This document shows positions 55,101 to 64,000 of a stretch of DNA of 64,000 bases, one piece after another (the stretch's first letter is position 1; every line of letters starts with the position of its first letter). Position numbers and translations under genes: made by a program. Origin of the DNA: Salvia splendens (taxonomy: Eukaryota > Streptophyta > Magnoliopsida > Lamiales > Lamiaceae). The stretch is taken from assembly GCF_004379255.2 (NCBI RefSeq), contig NC_056053.1, forward strand, positions 23,060,188 through 23,124,187, read 5' to 3'. The notes beneath the pieces were generated by a model, which saw only the letters and a program-made list of their open reading frames with translations, ran no database searches and was not told where the DNA came from.

Positions 55101-57603
55101 TATCAACGGCTTGTCGGAAAACTTATCTATCTCTCACACACCAGACCCGACATTGCATACGCCGTGGGTATTGTAAGTCAGTTCATGCACCTACCTCAAG
55201 CGAGTCACATGGAAGCTGCATTGAGGATCGTGCGGTATTTAAAAGGAACTGTAGGATATAGGGTGTTCCTAGCAAAGAGAGAAGACTTGGAGATTGATGG
55301 ATACACCGATGCTGACTGGGCAAGCAACCCGGTGGATAGAAAATCTACTGGAGGCTACTTTACTTTCATAGGGGGAAATTTGGTTACTTGGAGGAGTAAG
55401 AAACAGAAGGTTGTAGCTCTATCTAGTGCCGAGGCAGAGTTCCGAGGAATGAAGAGTGGACTCATGGAAATCCTGTGGCTCAGGAGACTGCTCACAGAAA
55501 TTGGCTTCCCACCTACTCGGAAGAGTCAGTTGTTCTGTGACAACAAAGCTGCCATTAGCATCTCAGAAAATCCAGTCCAACACGATAGAACAAAACATGT
55601 GGAAGTTGATCGACATTTCATCAAAGAGAAACTAGACGGAGGCATCATTGAATTCCCGTTCATCCGCTCAGAAGAACAATTGGCAGACATACTCACCAAA
55701 GCTGTTAACCCAAGTTTGTTCAAAGAAGTGTTGACCAAGTTAAGCATTGGAGATACCCTTGCTCAACTTGAGGGGGAGTGTCAAAAGTAACAAATCAAGC
55801 GTACCAAATCAAGCATGATTAGAGGAGAATATATTTGATTGATATGAAATAAATGTGTAATACATAGTCTAGAATTAGATTGATCTATTACCTTATTTAC
55901 ATTGTACAATCTCCCTATAAATTGGGGAGAGAACCGAGAGCTAATCAATGAAGATATACAATTCTCTTCTCTCAAAAGCTTCTAATATGCATCGCCTTTT
56001 CAAGTCTCTCGATTACCATCGTTAAGAATAGGAAACTAGAGCTACATTTTACTAGAAAGATAATCATATATTACCTCTTGAAAAGAACTTGGAGATGTCA
56101 TTCCACAGTTGGGGTTCTTTAGAACCGGGAATTTCCACCTCATGGAATCTTCGCAGCTGTTTAGCAATTTCTACTACAAGCTCTGGTTTTCGCATATCTA
56201 AAAAGAGAAGGTTAGTGTTAACCTGGAGTGAAAGAACACCATCAAAAGGAGAAGATTTATCCAAGAGAGGTAATGCCTATTTCTGATAGATGGGTGGTCC
56301 AAGGTGCTTACCTGATGGAGTAAGTGTACGTGCATCAATAAACGATTGCACCATTCCATTCCCAAAAACACCTAGTAACTTGGCACCAAATCCAGTAGCC
56401 GAGAGGTATGGGATAGCCTAAAGATAATATGAGGATTCATATATAATTTGACTTAACTAAAATGGAAAGGAATTATACACAGTAGGTTTTAAGTAAAGGA
56501 GGACGATAATGTGCGGTTTCACTCATTCTAGTCATTGCAAGTTTAGTGAAGTAATTAACGAAAATATCTTTTTTCAGAAATACCATAGCGTACCTGCAGT
56601 TCCCTTCGGTGATCAATAACATATTCAGTATTTGGACCATATAATCTGACTGTCGTACTAACAGAATTTCCATCTTTTTCTCTGACAGACACCTTGAGCA
56701 CTGTCGAAACAGAAGAAAATTCAAGATTCTTTTTAAGACACCATTTTCCAAAAGAAGCAGCTCGATGAGATTTCTTCAACTACACATGTACTTGTGAAAT
56801 ACCTAACTCTTCAAGCTCCACTAAGAAGAGTAAACATTGTTATTGGAAGAGAAAAAGATACGCACACAGATTTGTGATGCCGCCAGATACTGTTTCAAGG
56901 GAGAAATCCGACTCATCCAAATTCGACCATTGTTTGAATAAATCTCTGAAAAGCTCCCTGCCAAGAACCATTCACTCAAAAGGGTAAGTGAAATGAATCA
57001 CAAGATTCACAACCAGATAACAGTTAAATAAAATGATAACTCACATCTTTCGACTCTATAATCTTTGGTTGATTTAGATTGATTTCTTCCTTTCTTGAAT
57101 AGACTATAATTGTAGTCTTGAATATTTTCTCATATATCAATCTTTTCTTCATTCCAACCACACACTATGGTGTCTTGGTTCATATTTATAAATTATGATG
57201 ACTACAGTCGACGAAGTAACACATAATCAAAAGATGAAAGATAACAGCGTATAAATTTAGTCATTAACTAGCGCCTCTCTGCAGCTCAATCACACAATCA
57301 TTCAACAATACAAACAAAGCAACAATGTTCTCAAACTTGAGCTACAAATACATGAAGCTAATGCAGCATACGGCGTTCTTACAGCTATAACACACACCAA
57401 AACCTCCGCGTTGAGCTCATTCCAAAACGGATGCAACAAAGAAAAACATAAATGCAAGGAAGAGCCAAAAATACTGACACGATGCGAGGCTTCATTTCCG
57501 GTAGAGAGAGGGAGTGGTCGATGGCGCGAGAGGACGACGGAATGTCTGAGCTATGCGTCCCCGCCACTTCCGTCGCGTTCCAAATCTTCTCCGCCGCCCC
57601 CAT
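49113..57603 (-). CDS. Probable ethanolamine kinase (choline/ethanolamine kinase family), 371 aa, 11 exons
   Basis: Catalyses ATP-dependent phosphorylation of ethanolamine, the first step of the CDP-ethanolamine route to phosphatidylethanolamine, in the cytosol. Exons in gene order: 57603-57479, 56957-56866, 56700-56594, 56417-56312, 56197-56075, 51119-51028, 50491-50407, 49946-49841, 49733-49667, 49405-49313, 49232-49113; 1,116 bp with all phases matching. Key text: MGAAEKIWN start, SGGITNLL near residue 65, TVRLYGPNTEYVI, SFIDARTLTP, IPGSKEPQLW, the catalytic Brenner-type motif CHNDLLSGN (228-236, Asp231) and the metal-binding IDFEYG (249-254). The overall match by memory is to the Arabidopsis ethanolamine kinase At2g26830 rather than the choline kinases. 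Intron 5 (51120-56074) contains a full Copia element on the opposite strand; the exons themselves are intact. Confidence 0.92.
51197..51445 (+). repeat. 5' LTR of the Copia element
   Basis: Starts tgtcaaaagtaacaaatcaa and ends ccatcgttaaga. The 3' end is GA rather than the usual CA, as fixed by the PBS and the target duplication. Confidence 0.93.
51446..51457 (+). other. Primer-binding site (tRNA-iMet type)
   Basis: tggtatcagagc, the classic plant Copia PBS, directly abutting the LTR. Confidence 0.9.
51530..52879 (+). CDS. Copia ORF, 5' part: low-complexity leader and protease, 449 codons
   Basis: The first ~200 residues are Gly/Ala/Arg/Ser-rich low complexity with no UBN2-type gag domain and no CCHC zinc knuckle. 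A Lys/Pro/Thr-rich linker follows, then the aspartic protease region with WIFDCGATDT (Asp301) and the GTINI..LFVPSLSHKLLS segment typical of Copia. After about residue 425 the frame runs over a GACA microsatellite (about 52797-52815) and leaves the coding frame of the following integrase region, ending at 52879. So gag function is doubtful and a frameshift separates this part from the rest. Confidence 0.8.
   Translation: MSKFDKTITKPIKNIQLSNMTSNTYLAAQFAEFVKWQRARQTRSGGRNDGGRGGGRATAAAAHHHSTNTDPPAGGSSGGANENGSHGSLLIQPWQQREARRRRRCSGSSVCNAGGLRCWTAVAADGDSSRGSMSIQQRQRYLQEVSVRDHSDPVGATAGGRAIEGSSDGAGSGGEGAHSEGAAPIEGTMAELREAAKENPKLTKSQILQIKPHPKVIYPITPLKSRKSQFHPHRKKNTKNTPKLPKKIQTDPPLAKTLQIAPQLSEQVNYQPTISCRNSFDALACSSTSVFGPKDPQWIFDCGATDTISFEASDFVSISKSKKSYVQTASGDLAQVMGAGTINISPTLCLSNCLFVPSLSHKLLSISHVTRELNCKLLMQPRFCMLQDIKTGTIVGRGTERDGLYYVDEIAQQSAAMMLTPGPTDRQTGLALAPSVRSPIFGILSSSFS
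52851..55790 (+). CDS. Copia ORF, 3' part: integrase, reverse transcriptase, RNase H, ~979 codons
   Basis: The frame is open from about 52815 (WLWHRRLGHP, GAG-pre-integrase) although the first Met is at 52851. Integrase core: LIHSDVWGP, RSDNGGEF, QNGVAERKN (D, D, E). Reverse transcriptase: CRWIFTIK, RLVAKGYTQ, FDVTNAFLHGEL, and the catalytic YVDDMIITG near residue 656. RNase H: TDADWASNPVDRKSTGG, VALSSAEAEF, KHVEVDRHFIKEK. The frame is uninterrupted to the purine tract and overlaps the start of the 3' LTR by a few codons. All catalytic residues appear present. Confidence 0.92.
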   Translation: MGYFRLLFPELAKSLKSFHCDTCVLAKNHRHSFKLNNTRVKSPFALIHSDVWGPAPIPGGQGFRYFVLFVDDYSRMTWIYFLKNKHDVFDKFVDFYNLIQTQYKHTIQILRSDNGGEFVNHKMQEFFRNTGLVHQTSCAYTPEQNGVAERKNRYILEITRALLIESKIPKSFWPEAVATAVYLINRLPTGILNFKTPLDTLSQHFEIPSSLSLEPRVFGCSVFVHIPKQDRSKFDPCALKCVFLGYGKNQKGYRCYDPKTRRIHTTMNCDFVEGEYFYTQSSSQGETQPSDHSPHNDLLDWLPSIQNNQLGGEPQTKEPQIGGEPQTREPQIGGEPQPSPVSDVGPTEEASNTAGPSSLVIQNEEQSDTTRPSTPPSIPEVISSDVDTNLDRNSDDRETSGDIHDPYELPPRRTRGVPPRRYSPDWKGRKAKYAVSNIAQGHLSEMARAFEMALYEEEDIPQSFEEASKHKHWREAMKKEIDALVKNGTWEKCTLPKGKKPVGCRWIFTIKRRADGSIERYKARLVAKGYTQVYGVDYEETFSPVAKMETVRTLLSVAACKDWNLHQFDVTNAFLHGELEENKEVYMEVPPGFSGEFGDGEICRLRKTLYGLKQSPRVWFGRFCQAMLKHGFQQSQSDHTLFTKRRDNKVTCLLIYVDDMIITGDDIEEIQRLKENLFKEFAMKDLGALKYFLGIEVLRSKHGIFLRQKKYVLDLLAETGLLECKPADTPMVPNHGLKIEEGAELADRERYQRLVGKLIYLSHTRPDIAYAVGIVSQFMHLPQASHMEAALRIVRYLKGTVGYRVFLAKREDLEIDGYTDADWASNPVDRKSTGGYFTFIGGNLVTWRSKKQKVVALSSAEAEFRGMKSGLMEILWLRRLLTEIGFPPTRKSQLFCDNKAAISISENPVQHDRTKHVEVDRHFIKEKLDGGIIEFPFIRSEEQLADILTKAVNPSLFKEVLTKLSIGDTLAQLEGECQK
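55779..56027 (+). repeat. 3' LTR of the Copia element
   Basis: 249 bp, no difference from 51197-51445 by eye; followed by the atagg target duplication. Confidence 0.93.
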
Positions 57604-57728
57604 TGATGAAGAAGAATCGCAAAATCGAACAGTGGCGGTGAATTGAGCAAGCTGAACTCGACGACGATAAAGGAATTTAATATAATTTCCAAAAAAAAAA
57701 ATCCTCGATTCTGCCAAAATCAAATGAA

Positions 57729-58079
57729 TAATGCAACCCGGGAAGGCGGTTTTGATTTTGTTTTTCGGTTTAATATCTATCTGCATCAATACCTAATTTT
57801 GGAATGACTGAAATACCCTGGGTTAATTTTGACTCTTGACTTAAATTAGCTCTTTCGAAAACCCCCAAATTCAGAAACTCTCAGCTCGCCGCCGTCTCAG
57901 CCGTGTCTGCTCTACGCCGCCGCCGTCTGTCTTGAAACTGTATTTCTCTCATTCGCATTTATACTATTATCTGATTATTCGTTTATGTGAATACAATTTT
58001 CATTTGGTTTTCAGTTTTAGCTGATTTCTGATTCTCATTTAGACTGTTTAACTAGAATTGAATTCTGTATTCCAATCTC
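57729..58079 (+). repeat. Duplicated promoter/leader segment, copy 1
   Basis: Starts taatgcaacccgggaaggcg and ends gaattctgtattccaatc. Copy 2 is at 58881-59176. Copy 1 has an extra ~75 bp (around 57863-57937, rich in gccgccg) absent from copy 2. Confidence 0.9.
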
Positions 58080-58110
58080 ATTTAGACTTTCTAACCAAAA
58101 TTGAATTCTG

Positions 58111-58154
58111 TAGTGGAAAACTTATGTAACGATTCACTTCAAAGAGTGAATTTA
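58111..58154 (+). repeat. 44 bp direct repeat shared with the 3' flank of the Sel1 gene
   Basis: tagtggaaaacttatgtaac continuing gattcacttcaaagagtg. It matches 63939-63982 with one difference. Confidence 0.85.
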
Positions 58155-58880
58155 ACCCGACCTTTAAAATTTATGTTTATTTATCCAATGAAAAAGCCGA
58201 TGAAGTTCTTTGCTATCACCAGCTAAATGTAGACTTGAATTTACCTTTGAAAATTGTTATGTATTTTTAAATAATTAAAAACTGAAAATCGAAATATAAT
58301 GTGTATTTACCGATTGCTATTAATCTTTTAAAAATAAAGAATTTTGACAGACATTTTCCTCCGAAATCCAAAAGGAAATCCCCATTTTTTCTGGTATCAC
58401 AAAACCAAATCCCTAACTCTCTCACTCCCTTTCTTCTCTGGCGAGAATTTGCGCCTCCCTTTCGGCCGACGCCTAACCGCTCGCCCTCAGCTCGGTCCAG
58501 CGACTCGATACTACTAGAGTACCTACCGACTCGCTCAACTCAGCATCTTTTCCCCCTTTTATTTGATTTATTTATTTATTTATTTTATCTGCCAAATTTC
58601 AATCCGTTGTTTACTGCTCGAATCTACATTTGATGGAAAGGTTATATGTGCTTTTTAGCTTGAGTTTAGTATTGTACTTTTGGTAATTAGTTATCTGTTA
58701 TGCACAAATTTCCACTTATCAGTTGAGAAATAGTAGCAAACAGTGAAGCTGTGAAGTGATATGATGTTGTGTGATAGCGGGAATGCCAATTTTCTGGTCA
58801 TTTGTTGATTGGAATGTGATGAATCTAGTGAATCTAGTGGATCGTAGTTTTTTGTGGATAAGATATCAAATTTGAGGATT

Positions 58881-59176
58881 TAATGCAACCCGGGAAGGTG
58901 GTTTTGATTTTGTTTTTCGGTTTTCCTTTCAGTTTCATACTATATCTGTTTCAATACCTAACATTTGGAATGACATAAATGCCCCTGGATTAGGCGCCAC
59001 TGATTTGACTTTTGACTTAAATTAGCTCTTATGAAACTCTATTTCTCTCATTCGCATTTATGCTATTAGCTGATTATTCGTTTATGTGAATACAATTTTC
59101 ATTTTGGTTTTCAGTTTTGGCTGTTATCTGATTCTCATTTAGATTTTCTAACTAGAATTGAATTCTATTCCAATCT
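58881..59176 (+). repeat. Duplicated promoter/leader segment, copy 2
   Basis: Starts taatgcaacccgggaaggtg. Aligned by eye to copy 1 through ctctcattcgcatttat and ggttttcagttttggctg. Confidence 0.9.
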
Positions 59177-59540
59177 CTCTTGCTTACAAACGGAGAATTG
59201 CAATTCTGTATTCCAACTTAAATGTCTGCGACATTATATTAGTTAGAGATCTAGTAGAAATGTGAAAGGGCCAGCAGTAATTTACTCCAACCTAGATTAT
59301 ATGATCCTCCCATAATATGAACACGCAGTTATGTTTTTAGGAAATATACTGAACTGAAGTAATATAAAAAGCATTACTCGTATGTCGTGATAATTTTTTG
59401 TTTGGTTCTTATATACGTAATGTCAGAAGATACCCTTTGCCTATGCGTAAATCAGGCATGTCTTTCTATTTTAGTTGGTGAGAAAGGTTTTCTTATGTGC
59501 ATTGCTCATACCTGGTTGGCTGGTTTTGCAATAGGTGAAA

Positions 59541-62500
59541 ATGTTCAAAGTATTATGTTGGAAACCGGCTTATAGGCAACTCTCTGCAGTTACTGTTTCT
59601 CCCCAATTCAATTTGTGGGTGAGTTCTTTCTCATAATTTAATTCTATGAAATTTGATTATGTTCTTGGTTATTTATTTGTTGTATATTGACCAAGCTTCT
59701 CTTTGATATTTTTGCAGAGAGGAATGCATAGTAGGTCTAAGAAGGCAATGGAGCTCATAGCCAAAGGATATAGTGCCTTGCAGGAAGTTGACAGAGTTAT
59801 TGACTATTGTGAGCGTGGTGATCAGCGTCTCCTCCCTTTGCTTAGGGTAATTTTCATGCTTGAATGAAAATAACACGATCTGAATTGGTAATCTCATTTT
59901 GTTAAGAGCGTGTTATTTGTGTTGCATTTGTTAAAACATTTGTATAAGGACAATGGGGCTATGGATGTGCTTTCTAGTTCATTGCTCACCTTAAGCTAGG
60001 TTAATGTCGTAGTGTGGTGTAATTGTGTTGATAAATGTCTGCTTATGGTACTAATATTATATCATGGTGATCTTCTGGTTGTGGTAGTAGTAATACTACC
60101 TCTGTCTCATAATACAATCATGTTTCTCTTTAGGATGACCGGTGTTTTTGTTAAAGAAACCTGATGTGTTGTTTATTACTCCCTCCGTCCGCGAATTGGA
60201 GTCCCGGTTCACTTTTACCATAAATGGTGATAGGGTCCCACCTTCCACTAACTCATTCCACTCACATTTCATTTAAAACTAATATATACAAGTGGAACCC
60301 AGTGTTGTTAGGGTCGCGGGGCGCATCGGGTCGATAAGGTAAAAATTCGGGTCGCGGGTCGACGAGTCGACTGGGTCGAGAGACCCACAAATCTAGGCTA
60401 ATTGTTTTGCCTTTTAATATTAAATAAAATAAATATATTGCTCTAATGCTTATAATATATCAAATAATATAAATGTAGACGCAATTCATGTGAATAGAGA
60501 TAAAGTGGAAAATAAAAATGATCAAAATATCAAAACAATTCATAAGTCATAACACAATAAATAATTGATACCATTGTCTGAAAATATCAAAACAAAGGAA
60601 TATATGAAGGGTGTCAGCAAAAGATCTTTGAATTGTTTATTTGTTTAGGAGTGAAGAGGCCGAATTCTAAAGTGTAGAAAGTAGGTTTGAAAAGTTTGAT
60701 GTGGTGCATGCATATATATAGAGAATTGTGATTCATAGAGTCAGAAAACATGTGAGAGATTTGAGAAAATCAGAGATAGCATATGTTTAGGGCGACCCAA
60801 CGGCGACCCACTCGACCCAACGGCGACCCTGTATCTCGATCAACCCACCCATGTTGGGGCGGTGATGGTCTCGACCCAGGCGACCCGAGCGACCCGAGAG
60901 ACCCGAACGACATTTTGACAACACTGGTGGAACCCCTATTCCACTAACTTTTTCCACCCACTTTTCTTAACATATCTTAAACCCGTGCCGCCAAGAAATG
61001 AGACTCCTAATGGCTGGCGGACGGAGGGAGTAGTTTTTAATATTGTGAATTTGCTTGTGCTGATGTATCTATGAGTTTAATTTTGTGAACTTGCATATGT
61101 TGATGTATCTAAGGTAGATTACATCTTTAGTCATGTTTTTCATGATTCTATTTTGTGGAGTTTCTTAAGTATTGGAGTATTATCAATTCATTTTCCAAAT
61201 TTTAGATGGTTTAGAGTTTAGACTGGTGAACATTATCTCATTGGTTCTCTATCTGTCTCTATAGCTATTCTATAGTTATGATGCACTATAATTGATCACA
61301 TGTTTCATTTGTATGTCAAATTAAATCTTCCTTTATCTAAACCACTTTTTCTGGTTCTTGTTGTCAGGCAGCAAAGCAAAATTTTGAATTGGCTCTTGAA
61401 GCCGACAACTCAAGCACTCATGCTAGATATTGGCTATCTAAAATGCATCTCAAATACCAGTTCTGCCCTGGTGCAAGTAAAGCTGTGTAAGACCATTTCT
61501 TTTGCCACTATCTCTGTGGGAGGTCCTGCATTTAAGGAATGTGATATTGCTTAATCAGCTGTGTCTCAAAAACTCTAGTTTGCTTCTCCTTACATTTAAA
61601 CCACTTTTACCCATAAATTATGACTTTTTTTCCCTTTTCTTTTGTCACTTCACTCAATTCTCAGCTACTTGAATGGTTGTTTTAACTTAAATTGTGCCTT
61701 AGCCATGATATTACACAAGTAGTACTAAATTTTATAAAGGGAAATTGGTCCCTAAAACCATAAACTTTGTCTAAAATTTGGTATTTCCCACAAACTTTGA
61801 AATTGGTATATAATATCACAAACTTTGCACTTTGTTTGGTATTTCCCACGGTCTATTACTATATTTGACTAACTTACGAGGCTTTTTTATCATGCTTGAC
61901 ATAATTAAATCAACGTGGTTTTCAACTTGACTTTTTATCCTACATGTTATGAACTTAAAAAGTGATTTAAATATCATAAAACGTATCACGGTTGCCTACG
62001 TAAAATAAGATTTTGATGAATATATCTTATTTGAGTGAGTTTGGGAAATACCAAACAAAATGCAAAGTTTGTGATATTATAGACCAATTTCAAAGTTCAT
62101 GGAAAATACCAAATTTTAGGCAAGGTTCATGGTTTTAGAGACCAATATCCCTTTTGTAAAATATGTTATATGAGCTTGCTACATTTCTTAACATTTACTT
62201 TTAATATCAGAGGAGCTGCATTGCTAGTAGAAGCTGCTGAAATGGGCAATCCTGATGCACAATATGATCTTGGCTGCCGCCTAAGAGCTGAGGTCAGATT
62301 TCTTCATAAACCATTAAATCTTACTACTTGTTATCTCAACTGCTGTTCATAATTAAGAAATCTAGAAATTTAAACAAAAGACAGAAGTTTTACAAACTTA
62401 TATGAGAAAGTGACCGTCTTGCCTTGGTTTATACACACTGATACTATGTATGTTCAGAGATCAATTCATTTGGTAAATTCTTTTCTAATATTTTCATGTT

Positions 62501-63823
62501 GCCTTCATCTTGAATTTTCTAGAGCAGCTATAGCCTATAGCTTCAATTTGTTGAACCATAATCCTCAGAAATGTACTTAAAATTAAGCTTGGAATGGTTG
62601 AAGTGTCTGCTGAAAGGTATCAAAGATATTATTTAATGGGGCTGAGCAACACGAGTCCCGAATCAACTTTTCAGGACCTCAATTCGTGACAAAACTGGGT
62701 CAAAATACCCCCCACCCAAAAACAAACACATGAAAATTTCAGACACAAATAGTTGTGAGAAAAAGTAGATGAGATGGTAGATTTTCTTTTCTACTACTAT
62801 AGTAACTTAATTCTACTGATAAGACACATCTCTCTAGGAGGAGTGGTAAATGCGTCTGTAAATATAAATGGAATTGTAGTTTCAATTGCATACACTTGCT
62901 CCTTTTCCTTATCTTATTCCAAAGAATGGTGTCAGTCTTCTGAATCTTGTTAGCGTCATCGTTGCAATATTTTGGCAGAACCCTTATGTACAATCCGTAC
63001 AGCAAGCTTTCTATTATTTGGAGAAGGCAGTTGACCAGGTATATATTGTGATACTGCTTTCAGTTCATTTTTTGGTTCATCCTTTTACATATGGTGTTTG
63101 AAACCTTACTAGAATTTGTGATATTCTAGTTGCATCCCGGTGCCCTCTATCTCTTAGGAGCTGTATACTTGACCGGTGATTGTGTGAGCCAGGACATTTC
63201 CTCCGCCATTTGGTGTTTCCATAGAGCATCTGAAAAGGTAGTTCAACTATAAGTCTGCTTCTTAGACATATCTGCTATTTGTTCTTAAAAAAATTATCCG
63301 TCTAATCTTAGTGTGTTGCCTCCTGTGGAAGTTTCTAAAATGATTTTGAGTGGCTTAGTTAAAATCGTTCATGTTATAAGAATATAAGATGTCTTTGGAC
63401 CTAAAAGTTTTGATTATTTATCGTGTTAAATAACTATTCAACTTTCTTGCCTTGATTCATTTAGGGTCATGCTGCTTCTGCCATAGCCTATGGATCTCTT
63501 CTCCTTGCAGGTTTACTCCTTAACTTTCGCTGTGCTGTGGTATGTTCATGGAGATCTTTCCGTTTTGTTATTGCTTGTTAGTAAACATTTTGGTGGTGAA
63601 TGCTTTAGGTGTTCGACTTCCTGAATCAGTAACCAAATTCAACGTGAAGAAAGCATCCTCAAACAGAAAACTGAGGAACGATTCTGGAGCCGATGAGTAT
63701 GATCCAGTTGAGATGGCAAGAAATCAATTTGAAATTGCTGCTAATGCAGGATGCGATCTTGGATTGAAATGGCTGAAACTTCTTGACGAGGAAGAGAAAA
63801 AGAAAACCGGGACGAGCTCTTAA
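59541..63823 (+). CDS. Sel1-repeat (TPR-like) protein, 278 aa, 8 exons, probably organellar
   Basis: Exons: 59541-59618, 59718-59846, 61368-61486, 62211-62292, 62979-63038, 63130-63237, 63465-63510, 63609-63823; 837 bp, phases compatible. The first 35 residues ([19 protein letters not shown]...) contain no acidic residue and several Arg/Lys, fitting a mitochondrial presequence. Residues about 70-200 carry Sel1-like helical repeats: [59 protein letters not shown], and [20 protein letters not shown]. The C-terminus ([20 protein letters not shown]) is a last repeat followed by a charged tail. Sel1 proteins are usually scaffolds for membrane or organelle complexes; the specific role is unknown to me. 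Two introns contain transposons. The start is the first ATG after a likely leader-intron acceptor. Confidence 0.85.
60179..61030. mobile_element. Stowaway MITE split by a hAT insertion
   Basis: The ends ctccctccgtccgcgaattg and ggctggcggacggagggag are inverse, with TA on both flanks. Without the nested 627 bp element and its duplicated 8 bp, the MITE is about 217 bp. It lies in intron 2 of the Sel1-repeat gene. Confidence 0.9.
60300..60926. mobile_element. Non-autonomous hAT element, 627 bp, nested in the MITE
   Basis: The termini cagtgttgttagggtcg and ttgacaacactg are inverted, and the perfect 8 bp target duplication gtggaacc flanks it (60292-60299, 60927-60934), diagnostic of hAT. Subterminal gggtcg/cgaccc motifs cluster at both ends. 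No ORF. Confidence 0.93.
61740..62151. mobile_element. TIR element (MULE-like MITE), ~410 bp
   Basis: Inverted ends of about 110 bp: ggaaattggtccctaaaacc against its inverse ggttttagagaccaatatcc. Inner blocks aaatttggtatttccc and atatcacaaactttgc are also inverted. Flanks ttttataaa and ttttgtaaa could be a 9 bp target duplication with one change, as in Mutator-like elements. It lies in intron 3 of the Sel1-repeat gene. Confidence 0.75.
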
Positions 63824-64000
63824 TACCGGTCTTGATAGCTTATGTACTGTTGGAAACACCTGTAATGAAATCGTATTTATTTTATTATGAATAGAAGAAT
63901 GGAAAAATAAAATGAGCAAAATAGTTTGTAAAGCGAGGTAGTGGAAAACTTATGTAATGATTCACTTCAAAGAGTGAATTTAAGTTTAACCCTATCTTCA
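63824..64000 (+). other. 3' UTR/flank of the Sel1-repeat gene
   Basis: AT-rich. The 44 bp repeat copy at 63939-63982 matches 58111-58154. Confidence 0.7.

Larger units (their letters stand above)
51197..56027 (+). mobile_element. Ty1/Copia LTR retrotransposon, 4,831 bp, very young
   Basis: LTRs of 249 bp (51197-51445, 55779-56027) look identical by eye. The 5 bp target duplication atagg flanks both sides (51192-51196, 56028-56032). PBS tggtatcagagc starts directly after the left LTR (initiator tRNA-Met type), and a purine tract ttgagggggag precedes the right LTR. Domain order protease, integrase, reverse transcriptase, RNase H defines Copia. No recognisable gag domain is present. It sits in ethanolamine kinase intron 5, opposite to the gene. 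Confidence 0.95.
57604..59540. other. Divergent promoter region of the kinase and the Sel1-repeat gene
   Basis: The two genes are head-to-head. The region holds a GC-richer leader-like segment (57860-57960), an internal direct duplication (listed below), and a C/T-rich stretch at 58370-58560. A 110-codon frame at 58301-58633 lacks motifs. Just before 59541 the text tgcaatag followed by GTGAAA looks like the 3' end of a leader intron. Confidence 0.6.

Noticed and set aside
58301..58633. 110-codon ORF upstream of the Sel1-repeat gene
   Set aside because: No motif, starts in an AT-rich tract and runs through a CT-rich leader-like region; better explained as 5' flank or UTR.
1..64000. tRNA, rRNA or snoRNA genes
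   Set aside because: I looked for tRNA-like A and B boxes and conserved rRNA text and saw none convincing; only retroelement primer-binding sites matched tRNA ends.

Overview
The window is plant nuclear DNA. It is AT-rich, with intron-rich genes using GT-AG splice sites, and I recognise land-plant gene families: HVA22, NF-YA with a miR169 site, a plant U-box ligase, an ethanolamine kinase and a DExH1-type helicase. It also carries plant Gypsy and Copia retrotransposons, a PIF/Harbinger element, and many Stowaway- and Tourist-type MITEs. A eudicot is clear. An asterid of the Lamiales is a guess that the sequence alone cannot prove. Exon models were built by hand from reading-frame continuity, splice sites and remembered family conservation; no alignment was run.

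Layout. 0.5-3.1 kb (-): lipid-droplet-associated hydrolase, 12 exons, including one apparent GC-AG intron. 5.2-6.7 kb (+): HVA22-like ER-shaping protein, convergent with a small unknown plant protein at 6.8-7.3 kb (-). 7.3-13.4 kb: transposon-rich DNA, with a ~350 bp inverted repeat bracketing a broken plastid fibrillin (PAP) gene fragment. 13.9-14.4 kb (+): small secreted six-cysteine defensin-like peptide. 14.7-15.4 kb: long-TIR element. 18.7-29.7 kb (+): NF-YA transcription factor gene whose first coding intron holds a 7.37 kb Gypsy element (LTRs identical by eye, 5 bp TSD). That element has gag and an integrase tail on its own strand, no protease/RT/RNase H, and a spliced antisense gene of about 838 codons. 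31.5-39.6 kb (+): DExH1-type RNA helicase, 16 exons. 40.9-42.9 kb: PIF/Harbinger element with a decayed ORF1 only. 43.4-44.6 kb (-): single-exon PUB22/23-type U-box E3 ligase. 49.1-57.6 kb (-): ethanolamine kinase, 11 exons, with a 4.83 kb Copia element (LTRs identical by eye, 5 bp TSD) in intron 5. 57.7-59.2 kb: duplicated promoter/leader segment. 59.5-63.8 kb (+): Sel1-repeat protein with a hAT element nested inside a Stowaway MITE in one intron and a TIR element in the next.

The host genes are unrelated single-copy-type genes, not a pathway cluster. What ties the window together is mobile DNA: two very young LTR insertions sit inside introns of genes whose exons still join in frame, and several older elements have captured, truncated or duplicated gene parts. 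The most unusual item is the Gypsy derivative at 19.3-26.6 kb, which has lost its polymerase but kept gag and a long, intron-containing antisense gene.
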